DNA of 64,000 nucleotides, from positions 32,378,001 through 32,442,000 of the forward strand of contig NC_092341.1 in the NCBI RefSeq assembly GCF_046630445.1. Direction: 5' to 3'. The DNA is from Rutidosis leptorrhynchoides. Lineage: Eukaryota; Streptophyta; Magnoliopsida; Asterales; Asteraceae. Position numbers and translations under genes: made by a program. Shown piece after piece: positions 48,695-61,301 of the stretch; positions within the stretch are counted from its first letter, which is position 1; every line of letters begins with the position of its first letter. Below the pieces are notes generated by a model. It was not told where the DNA came from. It was given only the letters and a program-made list of their open reading frames with translations, and did no database searches.

Positions 48695-50503
48695 TTAAAA
48701 TGAAAGTAAACGGTAGCTAGAACGCCAGTTTTGTCTGAACTCAAGTAAGCCACCCAACATGTCTAAAATACCCGTACAAGAATCGGTTACAATCTCCCAG
48801 TTCTTGTTACGTGGATTATTGAACTCAATACTTTCCAGATCCAACTCTTTCTTTTTCATCAATCCACTTATTATTAGTTCTGATAACAAGCTAGATATAT
48901 AATATGTCTTTATGTAATTGGGATGACAAATCGTAAACAGTGCATCAAAATACGAAGGGTCCACCCAAACTCCATGTAAACTTGTATCAAACACTAATCG
49001 GTGCACGTTTATAGCCGGAAATGGGAACCTTCTTTTAAGATCATCAATATCCATGACCAGTGGCACATCGACATTATAATAACGATCATATATTATTTCA
49101 GTGTCAAACTTGTTTAAGAATTCATGTACTTCATTCATCTTATAAAGAAAATGAAAATCCATGGGCTCCCCCAATATTGATCTAAGATGAACATTTCCGG
49201 TAGTATTATGATTTGGAAACAAAAGTTTAGGAATTGTGGCGCTGACGTAACACAAATGAAGTAATTTTGGAGCATAAACTTGTACATAGAAGCGCCAGTT
49301 TACATGCAAATATAGGGTCAGTACTTTCAACGACTCACTTGAAATATTCAACTTGTTCAGACTCCAAGTACTAATTTCAAGGCTCAAACTCTCGAGAACG
49401 GGTAATTTCGAGTTGATCATGTCAGATATGACAACATCCATGATCACATCATTTAGAACTAATTCGGTCACTTTACTTAATGAATCAATGTTGAATGTCC
49501 TAGGAATCCAATGAGCTGTGTACCATGACAGGTACCAAAAAACTCGAAGGTTAGGGACATCATCAACTTCCAAAACTTCATATTTTTCCTTTGAGTCAGG
49601 TACTAATAGAAATTCTTGAAGATAATGAAGATTTTTAACCTTGATTCTCGTCAAGCCGATGCAATGTGAAAGGTCTAACTTCTCAAGTAATGTACAAGTA
49701 GATAGTAAGCTATCAAGTACGTCTCCACTTATCTTCACACGGACCAACTGAAGTACTTTCAATGATACACAGTTGATGACAGAATTGATACTAGGGAAAT
49801 CATCTATTTGCAAAATACCTTGAAGTTCTCGTGAGTTTATAGTCAGGTTTTGAAGATAACGAAGATTTTTAACCTTAATTTTCATCGATCCAATGCAATT
49901 TGTAAGGTTAATCTTCTCAAGTAAGGTACAAGTAGAGAATAAGCTATCAAGTACCTTTTCACTTATAGTCACATGGAACAACTCGAGTACTCTCAACGGC
50001 ACACAGTTGATCACACGATTACTAGTCATCAAAACGGTACCAATCATCATGGGATTATCAACTCTTACAGTTATAGCGTATAAGTTTTCTCCTGAGAATA
50101 TTTCATCTGGAAGTAAAAACTTGCTAATCTCATATGATGGTGGTTTAAACTTGCTATTATAGATTTTGATGTAAAGCTTCTTAAGACATCTTTGTGTTGC
50201 TACAGTTTGAATCCATTTATTAGCAAGAGAAGCTAACTTTTGATCTGTTATTGTTAGTTCAAGATCCAAAGTTTCAATTGGTATATTGTCTTGGTAATAC
50301 CTTAACATGGTTCGATCAATTAAATTCATGCGATCTGTTTCTTCTACTTCGGATACTAACCTTTTGGGCTTATAAAACCTAAGGGTAGGGATGGTAGACC
50401 AAGCCTGTAGCCACGACTTTGATAACGGCAACAAAGATTGTATGCGGTGAACCAGATCCACAACATCTTCTAATCGTGGTCCAATTCTCGTCACTTCCTC
50501 CAT
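48695..50503 (-). CDS. F-box/LRR-repeat type protein with shortened F-box
   Basis: Intact 602-residue protein from the ATG at 50503. The N-terminus LEDVVDLVHRIQSLLPLSKSWLQAWSTIPTLRF (residues 11-43, read with one short gap) is the plant F-box pattern, but the middle that normally sits between LPL and SKSW is about nine residues short. Leucine-rich repeats fill about 75-400. Two adjacent modules of about 78 residues are clear duplicates: INCVPLRVLELFHV (165-178) and INCVSLKVLQLVRV (243-256), each leading to a TCTLLEK block. The C-terminal part (about 400-602) resembles the tail of FBD/F-box-LRR proteins. Such proteins are substrate receptors in SCF ubiquitin ligases. With a shortened F-box, SKP1 binding is doubtful. 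The long open frame suggests it is recent or still used. Single exon. Confidence 0.85.
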   Translation of the reverse strand: MEEVTRIGPRLEDVVDLVHRIQSLLPLSKSWLQAWSTIPTLRFYKPKRLVSEVEETDRMNLIDRTMLRYYQDNIPIETLDLELTITDQKLASLANKWIQTVATQRCLKKLYIKIYNSKFKPPSYEISKFLLPDEIFSGENLYAITVRVDNPMMIGTVLMTSNRVINCVPLRVLELFHVTISEKVLDSLFSTCTLLEKINLTNCIGSMKIKVKNLRYLQNLTINSRELQGILQIDDFPSINSVINCVSLKVLQLVRVKISGDVLDSLLSTCTLLEKLDLSHCIGLTRIKVKNLHYLQEFLLVPDSKEKYEVLEVDDVPNLRVFWYLSWYTAHWIPRTFNIDSLSKVTELVLNDVIMDVVISDMINSKLPVLESLSLEISTWSLNKLNISSESLKVLTLYLHVNWRFYVQVYAPKLLHLCYVSATIPKLLFPNHNTTGNVHLRSILGEPMDFHFLYKMNEVHEFLNKFDTEIIYDRYYNVDVPLVMDIDDLKRRFPFPAINVHRLVFDTSLHGVWVDPSYFDALFTICHPNYIKTYYISSLLSELIISGLMKKKELDLESIEFNNPRNKNWEIVTDSCTGILDMLGGLLEFRQNWRSSYRLLSF

Positions 50504-51340
50504 CTCCGTGTACTAATAACTACCACACCTACAAATTTCATAAATGTAGATTTGTATTATAAGTAGATTACTTTAAAGGTTTACCTTAAAATCGGTTACT
50601 CAAAAGACGTAGAAGAGGCAATCGCCTATAAAGCCTAGAGATTTTTGGCTTCAACCATGAGGGATCTATCACTCAAAATAAATTACAGATTTATTTCTGG
50701 CTTCAGAATTACTTAAGAATCTACTTAAAATCAAATTAATTAAAATAAGAAATTAATTGGCGTGATCAATTAGCATTTAGCAAGGATACATTATACATAA
50801 TTGAATTTGATATCAGATGTGATTGAGCGAACTATCAAAACAATCCCTCGTCTACATCTGCTTGAACCCTATATATACTAGCTACTATACAAAAATGAAA
50901 CCACAATACTCATATACGGAGTATATTTCTTGTTCAAATATTATTCATATTTATTTGATATTTAATATTTAATTTGATATTTAATCATCCCAATATAACA
51001 CAGGGTTGCATACATTCATGAGTCTCGGGTTTTAAACATAAAATGTTACTCCGTGTACAAGTTAAGAATTCAAAGATATAGTTACCCAGAATTGTTGACG
51101 GCGTAAGGTAGTTCGCAGTGGGACAATATACACACGAACGAATTGAGACGACGACGTATTAATATAAGAACGGATGTAGAGCTTGTTGTTGAATGTTGGG
51201 CTTATTAATTTTTCAGGGTATTAAAAATATATTAGCCCAAAAAATAAATTAGTACTGACACCGTACCTTAATGTTCAAGTGGAACCTCGAATTGGAGACT
51301 TTCGGTAAAAGTGAATGAGACGTTCAATTTTGTAGTTTAA
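50504..51340 (-). promoter_or_regulatory. Upstream region of the F-box/LRR gene
   Basis: AT-rich DNA upstream of the minus-strand gene, with no other gene. On the minus strand a plausible TATA box reads TATATATAGGG (complement of 50870-50880). The transcription start is not fixed. Confidence 0.35.
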
Positions 51341-51704
51341 ACTAGTGAAATAACCCGTGATATTACGGGTTTATTTAAATGAAATAATTAATGATATTTT
51401 TTAGGCATTAAGTGAATGTAAATGTTAGTCTTTAGTTTAATGACCCCTGAAATCACGGATTCCGATCAAAAAACTTGTCGTTGTTTTTATAAACATATTG
51501 ATGGACTTAACTTTGTCAGAATAAATAAACTATATTTATTCACCCACCACCCTGCATTACAATCTTTTGTTGAGACATATATTTCGGATACAAATGTAAC
51601 GTAATTAATTCCGTAGAAATAACTCATATTTAAATAATAATAATTTAATAAAAATAGTTATAATTATAATAATTAATAATAAAGTGTGCTTCAAATTAAG
51701 TGTT

Positions 51705-51794
<90 letters not shown>

Positions 51795-52210
51795 TACTAA
51801 TAACAAATGTCTTTTGAAAGTTTTTAAAAAATTAAAATACAATTATTATATGAAAATTATACAATATGCTTCAAAGTTTGTACATATGTTCATGATGTGT
51901 TTTATAAAAGATTGTACAATTTGTTTTAAAGTTTGTACATATGATCATGAGGTGTTTTATTATAAGGTTGTACATAATATTTCAAATATTGTACGTATGG
52001 TCATGAGGATATTTTATTTATGAGAGATTAGTATTTTCTTTTATAAAAGATTTCGTATTATTTTTTAATTAAATTAATACAAAATAATGACATCATCAAA
52101 GATGTTTCAAAATTTTTCTTTTTTATTTTGAATTATTTTTATGCTTAGAAAATATTTATTTATGACATCATCAGTTTAGAGATTTAATATAGATTATTAT
52201 AGATAGAATA
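51341..52210 (+). repeat. Dispersed repeat R, copy 1
   Basis: Starts ACTAGTGAAATAACCCGTG and ends ATTATAGATAGAATA. It shares start, TTTAATGACCC block, GACATCATCA blocks and GATA-type end with copy 2 at 52966-53528. The GATA-like tail suggests a retroposon (SINE/LINE-like), but no pol III promoter was seen and the class is unknown. It carries an AAT microsatellite. Confidence 0.65.
51704..51794. repeat. (ATA)n microsatellite
   Basis: About 30 perfect ATA/AAT units inside repeat R copy 1. The poly-isoleucine frame here is an artefact. Confidence 0.95.
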
Positions 52211-52370
52211 GGGATGGCAATAGATTCATCAAATCCACCCGTAATGAATATGTATGATATAAATGTATATAAATATGAATATGGATAAAGTTAAATAGTT
52301 ACGGATATGAATATAGATGAAAAAGATTCATCCATGAATATATCAATATACACCTGAAGCAGTGGTGAAA

Positions 52371-52549
52371 ATAGAAATTTTTTTCACCGGAGACAAAATA
52401 TAAGCGTAGCAATTTTTTAGAACAAAATATGTATGATTTTGGACAAAATATGAAAGTTTTTGAGTAAGATATGGACAAAATATGTATGCTTTTGGGTTCA
52501 ATTTTTTGGCAAAAATACCCGCTTGTCCCTTACTACTTTCGCCCATGAC
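52371..52549. repeat. Shorter relative of the 42640 repeat
   Basis: Shares TTTTTTTCACC, repeated ACAAAATATG units and the end block TTGTCCCTTACTACTTTCGCC with 42640-42925. Both hold degenerate tandem units of about 22 bp. Confidence 0.65.
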
Positions 52550-52682
52550 TCGAAGTACATTTATATATACATAAATGTAGATATATGCAAATACATTTAC
52601 TATTATAAATGCATTTACAATTACACATGTATTTTTCTTAAAATCATATAATGAATTAACCATGATATATTACAATAAAACA

Positions 52683-52796
<114 letters not shown>

Positions 52797-52965
52797 GAAA
52801 TGAAAATACAAATTACACATTAATTTGTGATAGTCTATGTTTAATAGTAACTTAATAAGTTTAAAAAATTATGTTATATCTTCGAAAAAGATTACACTTT
52901 CTTAGCGATAGATTTAACTGTGCCACATTAAATCTGTGTGAGCTTTCATTGATAATTAGATAGGT

Positions 52966-53528
52966 ACTAGTGAAATGACCCGTGGAATTACGGGTTTGTT
53001 TAAACGAAACATTTAATGATATGTTTTAGGTATTAAGTGAACGTAAATGCTAAAGTCATTTAGTTTAATGACCCGTGGAACCACAGAGTTCGACTAAAAA
53101 ACTCATCAGCTGAACATTTCATCAAACACCTAAAATGCATATTAAACAATCTACATCCAATCATAAGAGATAATATTGGTCGTCATTTTATTTTAAAATT
53201 GTAAATTACAATATAAATTTAGAATTGGTTTCCTTCTACTAAGATTTTATACCTTCTCGTACTCAATTTAAAATAATTAATTAAAATAATTTAAAATTAT
53301 TTAATTTAATAATTAAAATAATTATTAACAAGATTTAATAATAATAATTAATTAATTAGATTTAATTTTAATTTAAAATTATTTATATTAATGACATCAC
53401 CCACTATGCTTAGATTTTTTCTTTTTCTTTTTGATTTTTTCTTAACAAAAGAATTAGTCTAATTATGACATCATCATTATAGGATTTTAATTTTAACTAT
53501 AGATAGATAGATAGATAGATAGATAGAT
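52966..53528 (+). repeat. Dispersed repeat R, copy 2
   Basis: Starts ACTAGTGAAATGACCCGTG, ends in (TAGA)n at about 53499-53527. It is the partner of 51341-52210, same orientation, and shorter because it lacks the microsatellite and neighbouring DNA. Confidence 0.65.
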
Positions 53529-54240
<712 letters not shown>

Positions 54241-54952
54241 GGGGCAGGATCAATGGGGAAGTAACCAATCGGGGGGAAGCAAAAAAAAAATTTTTCGTTT
54301 TTTTTGAAAAATTTTTTCCGGCATCAAGATCATATGAAAATATGAACATTTAGAAGAGATACTTCGTGATGAATGTTATTATTTAGGCGGGAAAACGATC
54401 GACAAAAATAACATTCAAGATAATATTGTTCGTGAAGAATATGAACGTTTTTTCCTTCATGTTTTGTGAAGTAAAATTTAGCCCGATTTAGAGTTTAGGG
54501 TTTTGGGTTTAGGGTTTAGGGTTTGGTGTTTTGGGCTTATTCCATAAGCCCAAAACACCAAAACCTAAACCCTAAACCCTAAACCCTAAACCCTAAACTC
54601 TAAACCGTTCGTGTTAAAAACTCAATCTAAATCCTAAATCTAAACCCTAAATCTAAACCCTAAACCCTAAATTTCTAAACCCTAATATCTAAACCCTATA
54701 AACCCTAATATCTAAACCCCAATAGCTAAAACCTCAAAATACGCTCGAAAAACACGATAATTGTTATATATTACTTCTTCGAGCGTTTTCCCGCCAAAAT
54801 AAAAATATTTATCACAAAGTGTCTCTACTAAATGTTTATATTTTCATCTCATCTATAATATTAGTGAACAAAGTTTTTTCAAAAAACGAAAAAAAAAAAA
54901 GTTTTTGCTTCCCCCCGCTTCCCCCGAATGGTTACTTCCCTCTTGATCCTAC

Positions 54953-54955
<3 letters not shown>
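54241..54955. mobile_element. Foldback element with telomere-like core, inserted in (TA)n
   Basis: About 715 bp. The arms at 54241-54415 and 54765-54955 are inverted copies: AGGATCAA, GGGAAGTAACCA, CGGGGG and GAAGCAAAAA near each end, then AACATTTAG and GGCGGGAAAACG further in. The centre holds plant telomere-type units, TTTAGGG at 54493-54530 and CCCTAAA at about 54560-54720, also in inverted order. Both flanks are (TA)n, so the target duplication is a TA tract of unknown length. No transposase. MITE/foldback class; the habit of sitting in TA microsatellites recalls the rice element Micron. Confidence 0.75.

Positions 54956-55009
<54 letters not shown>
54956..55009. repeat. (TA)n microsatellite right of the foldback element
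   Basis: About 27 TA units. Together with 54119-54240 it probably formed one tract before the foldback element inserted. Confidence 0.95.
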
Positions 55010-55012
<3 letters not shown>

Positions 55013-55920
55013 TATTACGTGTCATTGATGATGAAACATTGGGAGGATGTGATCATTCAATGTTAGGAAAAGAAAACTTGTCCTCAAGTATTCTATAGAA
55101 CCTAAGAATCGTCAAAACGCACTCAAGAGAAGAAGTGAAGAAATTCTTCATCAGGAGATCCACGGCTGCATCACAGCTGACCGCAGACACGACCGTAGAA
55201 ATCGGTTCCAAATGTCTGGAAATTTCTTCAACGGTCGACGCCGCGGTCAACCGCACTTCGACCGTGCGTGGCCTGACACTATGTTAAATTGAATAAAACC
55301 CTCACTTTCTATTTCACTCAAACTCACTCCAAAACAAATACGCTCTGCACGGCTCAGGATATCGACCGCACACAGAAGGACACGCATTCCTTCCATCTCA
55401 ATTCATACTTTCGGTATGATTAATCGTTGCTTTCCTAGCATTCAATTGTGTTTGTATGATGAACTAATGTTTTGAAGAAACCCTAGCTAGAATGTACCAA
55501 AACTCAAATTAATGCAAACAATCAAAATTGTTCTTGAGAACAACTTAGAAACAATTGTAATGATGCCTATCTATGCACTAATTTAACTTTGGACAATTCT
55601 AGGGTTCATTATACATCTAGGTTAAATTTTCATAGAATCATTGTTCATATGATAAAAATAACATTGTTGCAAACTGAGTGTGATAATGTTAGATGTCAAA
55701 ACATGTGTTAATGATGATCTTAAAAGTCTAGAACACATATGAACTTTGTGAAAATCATAATCTAGTTGCAAACTCATTGACACTAATGAAGAGTGGAAAT
55801 GTGAAGAACATTAACATCAAACATCGAAGTATTGATGATAATTAAAGTTTGCAAAACTTGTTGCCTGCAATTGAATCAGACATACGCTTTGAATTAATTT
55901 GAAGTGTCATTGTGCAGAAA
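55010..55920 (+). promoter_or_regulatory. Upstream region and possible 5' UTR intron of pseudogene P1
   Basis: A possible donor TTTCG/GTATGATT near 55414 and acceptor TTGTGCAG ending at 55917 would place a roughly 500-bp intron in the 5' UTR, three bases before the ATG at 55921. The proposed first exon (about 55300-55414) is non-coding. This is inferred from splice-site shape only. Confidence 0.35.
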
Positions 55921-56969
55921 ATGGCAAGAGAAAAGGGAAAGATTACCGAACCAAGGAGAAAGGATTCATACAATCCACCAATAGATCCAACAGAAAGAAT
56001 TAATTACAACATTGAGTTTCTTTCTGATCGACATATTACTGAAGGAAGAAGAGTTGCCTACAATCAAATGCCTGAACTCGTGAGACAATTCGAAACTCTT
56101 AAATGGGGAGCATTTCTCACTCTTGATGGCCCTATTTACCCATCTCTTGTTCGAGAATTCTATGCAAACTTCAACATTGTGAATAACGAAATTCACTTCA
56201 ATCTTCAAGGCACAAACTATCGCTACTCTCTCAAGGACTTTGGGCGCATTCTTCAAGTTCCAACAGACGGTGAAGAATTCTTTAGTTCGCATCATGAACT
56301 AATGTATCTTTCGAGCTTTATCTCTAACAAAATGGAGTTGATTGATACACTGTGCAAGGAGAATGCTCCTCGAGCTAAAATCGAAAGATCTGGAGTACTA
56401 GGTAGACATCTCTCATCTGAGTATGAAGTTTGGAATAAAGTAATTGACTACAACATCTACTGCAAATCAGGAAATCACTACAACATCCATGCCACTCAAT
56501 TTGCTCTCATGTGGTGCTTGGAACATGGTATCAAAGTGAATATAGCCTATTTGATGGCAACTAGAATGATTGGAACTATCACCTAAACAACTCGAGGATT
56601 ACCCTATGGAATGCATCTCAACAAATTGTTCAAGCACCTCAAAATCTCAAGTGGTGACTCTCTTCCACTTACTTACAAACCGATCTTACCACCAAAGACA
56701 ACAGGAGGATCAACTTCTAAACGAAGAAGAACTACTAGTGAAGAAGGAACTAGCAGAGGAGCTATTGAGATATCAGACAGTGAAGACAAAGAAGGGGATG
56801 AATCGGTGAGAGATCTGGGGTTAACGCTAAAATGGATAAAATCTATCAGACTCAAATTAAAAGTTTGAAGAAAGAATCAAAAGTGAAGAAATTGCTAAAG
56901 GGAGTGATCAAAAGCTTGACATGTAGGTCAGAAAATGAGGAAGATGATGATTTGAGCGATGAATTCTAA
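55921..56969 (+). pseudogene. P1: plant-transposon-protein-like gene, broken
   Basis: From ATG 55921 the open part runs 221 codons to a TAA at 56584. The same frame then continues with LPYGMHLNKLFKHLK, a block also present in P2, and Ser/Lys/Glu-rich sequence. After a frameshift near 56820 it ends DDDLSDEF at 56969. Blocks WGAFLTLDGPIYP, VREFYANF and YRYSLKDFGRILQVP match the 'putative plant transposon protein' domain family common in plant genomes, whose activity is unknown. One stop plus one frameshift make a pseudogene the likeliest reading. The homologous P2 lies 360 bp downstream in the same orientation. Confidence 0.75.
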
Positions 56970-57326
56970 TACGTTCTTATGAAACTATTCTATTGCTTTA
57001 TGGTTGAATGTTTAAGACAATAATGTTTAAGACAATAGTATATATGTTTAATAAGTATTCATGTGTGTTTACTACATGCATTCAATTGATCACACGAAAA
57101 GTCCAAACAAAAGTGTTAAAGTCACACATGGCTGAACTCACGGTCGACCGTAGAGTAAGCTGTAAATAGACTGACAAACTCTTTTCTCCTATTCTGCTAA
57201 AAAAAAATCAATAAAGTCTCAAATAAGAATTGACATGTCAATCAAAAGACTTTATTCATCTAATCTACCCCACTTATGAGTATTCAATGAAGTAAAGTTG
57301 TACCTAGTAAACCTTTATAAAAACTA
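56970..57326. other. Spacer between P1 and P2
   Basis: AT-rich, with no gene seen. CGGTCGACCGTAGA at about 57142 resembles the CGACCGT-rich motif upstream of P1 (near 55190-55265), consistent with a duplicated upstream region. Confidence 0.4.
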
Positions 57327-57497
57327 GTGCATTCAACTAAACTCATACCCATCATCACAAATCTTCAAAAATCCATCAATCTCAATCAAGTCATGAGACC
57401 TATTGCAGAAGGAAGAGAAGTGTCAACACATCAACTTTCAAATTATTTGCTTGCCAACTTCTCTAGTGTGAATTGGAATGCCTTTCACAACCTCCGA
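57327..57497 (+). pseudogene. P2, 5' piece: second plant-transposon-protein-like gene
   Basis: Reads MRPIAEGREVSTHQLSNYLL then VNWNAFHNLR, aligned with P1 IxEGRRV and WGAFLTL. It is cut at 57497 by the solo LTR. The start is uncertain: ATG at 57327 or, by alignment with P1, an interior position near 57393. Confidence 0.7.
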
Positions 57498-58857
57498 TGT
57501 AGTGACCCGAACTTTTCCATGATTATATATTATATGAGATTAATATTTACATGAATAAATGTTTCCAACATGTTAAGCAATCAAACTTGTTAAGACTTGA
57601 TTAATTGAAATGAGTTTATGTAAACGTATGACCACCCAATTTGTCCGACGATTCACGAACGTTATAACTTGTAATTGACATGATAATATATATATGGACA
57701 TATATATATGTTTAACATGATAAAATGTTAATTAAGTATCTCATTATGTATATTAACAATGAACTATATACATAAAGTGAGACTACTAACTTAAGGATTT
57801 CGAAACGATATATATACGTAACGATTATCGTTGTAACAACGTTTTAGCATATAAATATGGTATTAAGATATATTAATACACTTTGCTATCATGTTAACAT
57901 AACAATTTAACATCTCATTAAGAATAATAACAATGGATTAATTACATTTAACAAGATCGTTAACTTAAAGGCTTCGAAACAACACTTACATGTAACGACT
58001 AACGATGACTTAATGACTCAGTTATAATGTATATACATGTAGTGTATTAAGATGTATTAATACACTTTTGGAAGACTTCAAGACATATATCAAAACACTC
58101 ATACTTAACAAAAATGGTTACATTTACATTCTCATTCATTTTCATCAACAATTCTTCTCGTATGCATCCGTATTCGTACTCGTACAATACTCAGCTTCTA
58201 GATGTATTTACTATTGGTATATACCAATAAAAAATCTGCTCCTTAGCAGCCTTAAATGATTAAGAAACATGTGGTAACCAATCATTTAACATCTAGTATG
58301 ACTAATGAGCTAGAAACAAACTTAAGGATCTTTTTTTTCTTTATAACAAGTAATCCCGTTTTTATGATTTCACCTCATTCTTCCATTCCATTTTCTCATA
58401 CTTACACTCCAAATTCTCTCTCAAAATACTCCTAACATCATACTTTATCATCTCCAAGTATTTTCACCATCTTTTAGCTTCAATTACAAGCTTTAATCAT
58501 CATAAAAACAACCATTCAAGAACACTTCAAGAACTCTTTCAAACTTGCTAGATTACTTCCAAGCTTTCAAATTCATTCCAAGTAATCATCCAAGATCAAG
58601 AAACTTTTGTTAATCTCAGTAGGTTTTCATTCTAAATCAAAGGTAAGAATCATATTCAAGCTTTGGTTCAATTTTTATAAACATAACTATCTTAATTCAA
58701 GTAGTAATCTTACTTGAACTTGTTTTCGTGTCATGATTCTACTTCAAGAACTTCCAAGTCATCAAAGATCCTTTGAAGCTCAAGTTATTTTTTCATCATT
58801 TCCAGTAGGTTTACCTACTATACTTGGGGTAGTAATGATGTTCATAACATCATTCGA

Positions 58858-58954
<97 letters not shown>

Positions 58955-60727
58955 CTATCTTATTCAAAGATTAAAACTTGTAATCACTAGAACATAGTTT
59001 AGTTGATTCTAAACTTGTTCGCAAACAAAGTTAATCCTTCTAAATTAACTTTTAAAATCAACTAAACACATGTTTTATATCTATATGATATGCTAACATA
59101 ATGATTTAAAACTTGAAAACGTAAAGAACACCGTAAAACCGGACATACGCCGTCGTAGTTAAACCGGGGGCTGTTTTGGGTTGGATAATTAAAAACTATG
59201 ATAATCTTTGATTTAGAATTTGTTCTTCTGGGAAAATGATATTTCTTATGAACATGAAACTATATCCAAAAATCATGGTTAAACTCAAAGTGGAAGTATT
59301 TCATAAATTTCAATTCGTTATGAAACCATAGCAACTTGATTCACTCAAAACGGATTTATAAAATTGGGTAAAATTACTAGTTTTAACTACGAAAATTTTT
59401 ATAACAAATCTATACTAACCATATCATAACTAACTTATCCTATATTCTATATATATATATATATATATACCTTGATAAACCATAGACATGTATACAATGT
59501 TTTGACATATCATATTGACATCATCTATATATATTATTTTGGAATAACCGTAAGACACTATATATGGTAATGCTCGAGTTAGCATATAATGGGTCGAGGT
59601 TTATTCTAAAATAATATATATACCTTGAGTTGTGATCGAGTCTGAGACATGTATACACTGGGTCGTGGATTGATTCGAGATAATATGCATATGTTAATTT
59701 ATTTATGTACTACTAACTGTGGACTACTAATTGTGGACTACTAACGTTGGACTGCTAACTTAACAACTTAAATCGTCAGCACGTAATAAAAAATGTTGTA
59801 AATATATTTCGATCATACTTTGATATATATGTATATATTTGTTATAGGTTCGTGAATCGACCCGTGGCCAAGTCTAATTCTCGAAGAATTGATAATCTGT
59901 GAAAGTGAGTTAAAGTCCCATTTTTGCTATCTAATATTTTTGGGATGAGAATACATGCAGTTTTGAAAATGATTTACAAAATAGACACAAGTAATTGAAA
60001 CTACATTATATGTTGAATTGTTATACCGAATATCACCCTTTTTGAACTTGGTAGCCTAAGAATTGGTGTTTATTATAATTGCCACCAATTGACGCGAATC
60101 CTAAAGATAGATCTATGGCTTTGACACGCCCCAGTCAGAGAATTTGAACTGCTTTAGTACTTCGATTTTTCTCTACAGACGAGTGGTTCTGTTTTCAGGA
60201 TATTCTAGATGCATTTTGTTAATGTCGGTTACCAGGGGTTCATCATATGAATGATTTTTATGCAGATTGCATGTTATTGGAAAAATGAAATCTTGTGGTC
60301 TATTATTACGATTGTTAAATATATAGGTTAAACGTATAACTCACCAACATTTTTGTTGACGTTTTAAGCATGTTTATTCTCAGGTGATTGTTAAGAGCTT
60401 CCGCTGTTGCATGCTAATTTAAGGACAAGATTTGGAGTCAGCATGCTTGTAATATATTGTTTAAAAACTGCATTCAGGAACTTATTTTGTTGTAACATAT
60501 TATTATTGTAAACCATTATGTAATGGTCGTGTGTAAGCGTTATATTTTAGATTATCATTACCGGATAATCTAAGTTATGTCTTTTAAACGTTTGTCGATA
60601 AAATAAAGGTTATGGTTTGTTTAAAAACGAATGCAGTCTTTGAAAAACGTCTCATATAGAGGTCAAAACCTCGCAACGAAACCAATTAATATGAAACGTT
60701 TATAATCTATATAAACGGGACATTTCA
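57498..60727 (+). mobile_element. S2: solo LTR of a G3-related family
   Basis: 3,230 bp, TGTAGTGACCCGAAC to GGGACATTTCA, colinear with the 3,250-bp G3 LTR but clearly diverged. The flanks read TCCGA (57493-57497) and TCTGA (60728-60732), a target duplication with one mismatch. No internal region. It sits inside pseudogene P2. It holds a (TA)n tract at 58860-58952. Confidence 0.88.
58860..58952. repeat. (TA)n microsatellite in S2
   Basis: About 46 TA units where the G3 LTR has only a short CATATA, so the tract expanded within this copy. Confidence 0.95.
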
Positions 60728-60732
60728 TCTGA

Positions 60733-61301
60733 GGACCTCTGTATCCTCTCCATGTGAATGAATTCTATGCAAATTTCCAATTCCATGATGATATGAAGAT
60801 ATCGTTCTCTCTCTATGGCAAAAGCTATTCCTTAACACTTGAAGAATTTAGAAACATCATGGATGTTCCAAGTAACGGAGTCAAATTCTTTCTCAACCCA
60901 AACTCATTTGATGAGTTTCTAGAATGGCTAGAAAAAGACAGTGCTCTTGAAACACTGAGTGAAGGAGCACTCAAATATGAGCCCGTTAACAAGGAAGGGT
61001 TCCTAGTGCATCACCTTGCCTCAACATATGATCTATGGCAACAGATCATCTCTATAAATGTATATGGAAAAGGTGAAATACTTTGGAGAATGAATGCAAA
61101 TGAGGTTACTCTTCTGTGATGTCTCATACACTCACTCAAAGTAAACATTGCATTTCTTATGCCATTAAGAATGAAACAGTCAACTCGAGAACCCTACATG
61201 AAATTACCTTATGGTCTTCATCTAAATAAACTATTTGCTCACCTCAAATTAACAACCACCTATCACTATGTTGCTCAAGTCTCGTCATATCCAATATGCA
61301 G
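60733..61301 (+). pseudogene. P2, 3' piece
   Basis: Continues P2 after the solo LTR: GPLYPLHVNEFYANF, then YSLTLEEFRNIMDVPS, EGFLVHHLASTYDLWQ, NVYGKGE, NEVTLL. A TGA at 61117-61119 interrupts; the frame then reads LKVNIAFLMP and LPYGLHLNKLFAHLK, parallel to P1. It is cut at 61301 by the next LTR. Removing S2 and one target copy joins the two pieces in one frame. Confidence 0.75.

Noticed and set aside
54481-54720. True telomere or chromosome end
   Set aside because: The telomere-like units are few, degenerate, in both orientations and inside a foldback element.
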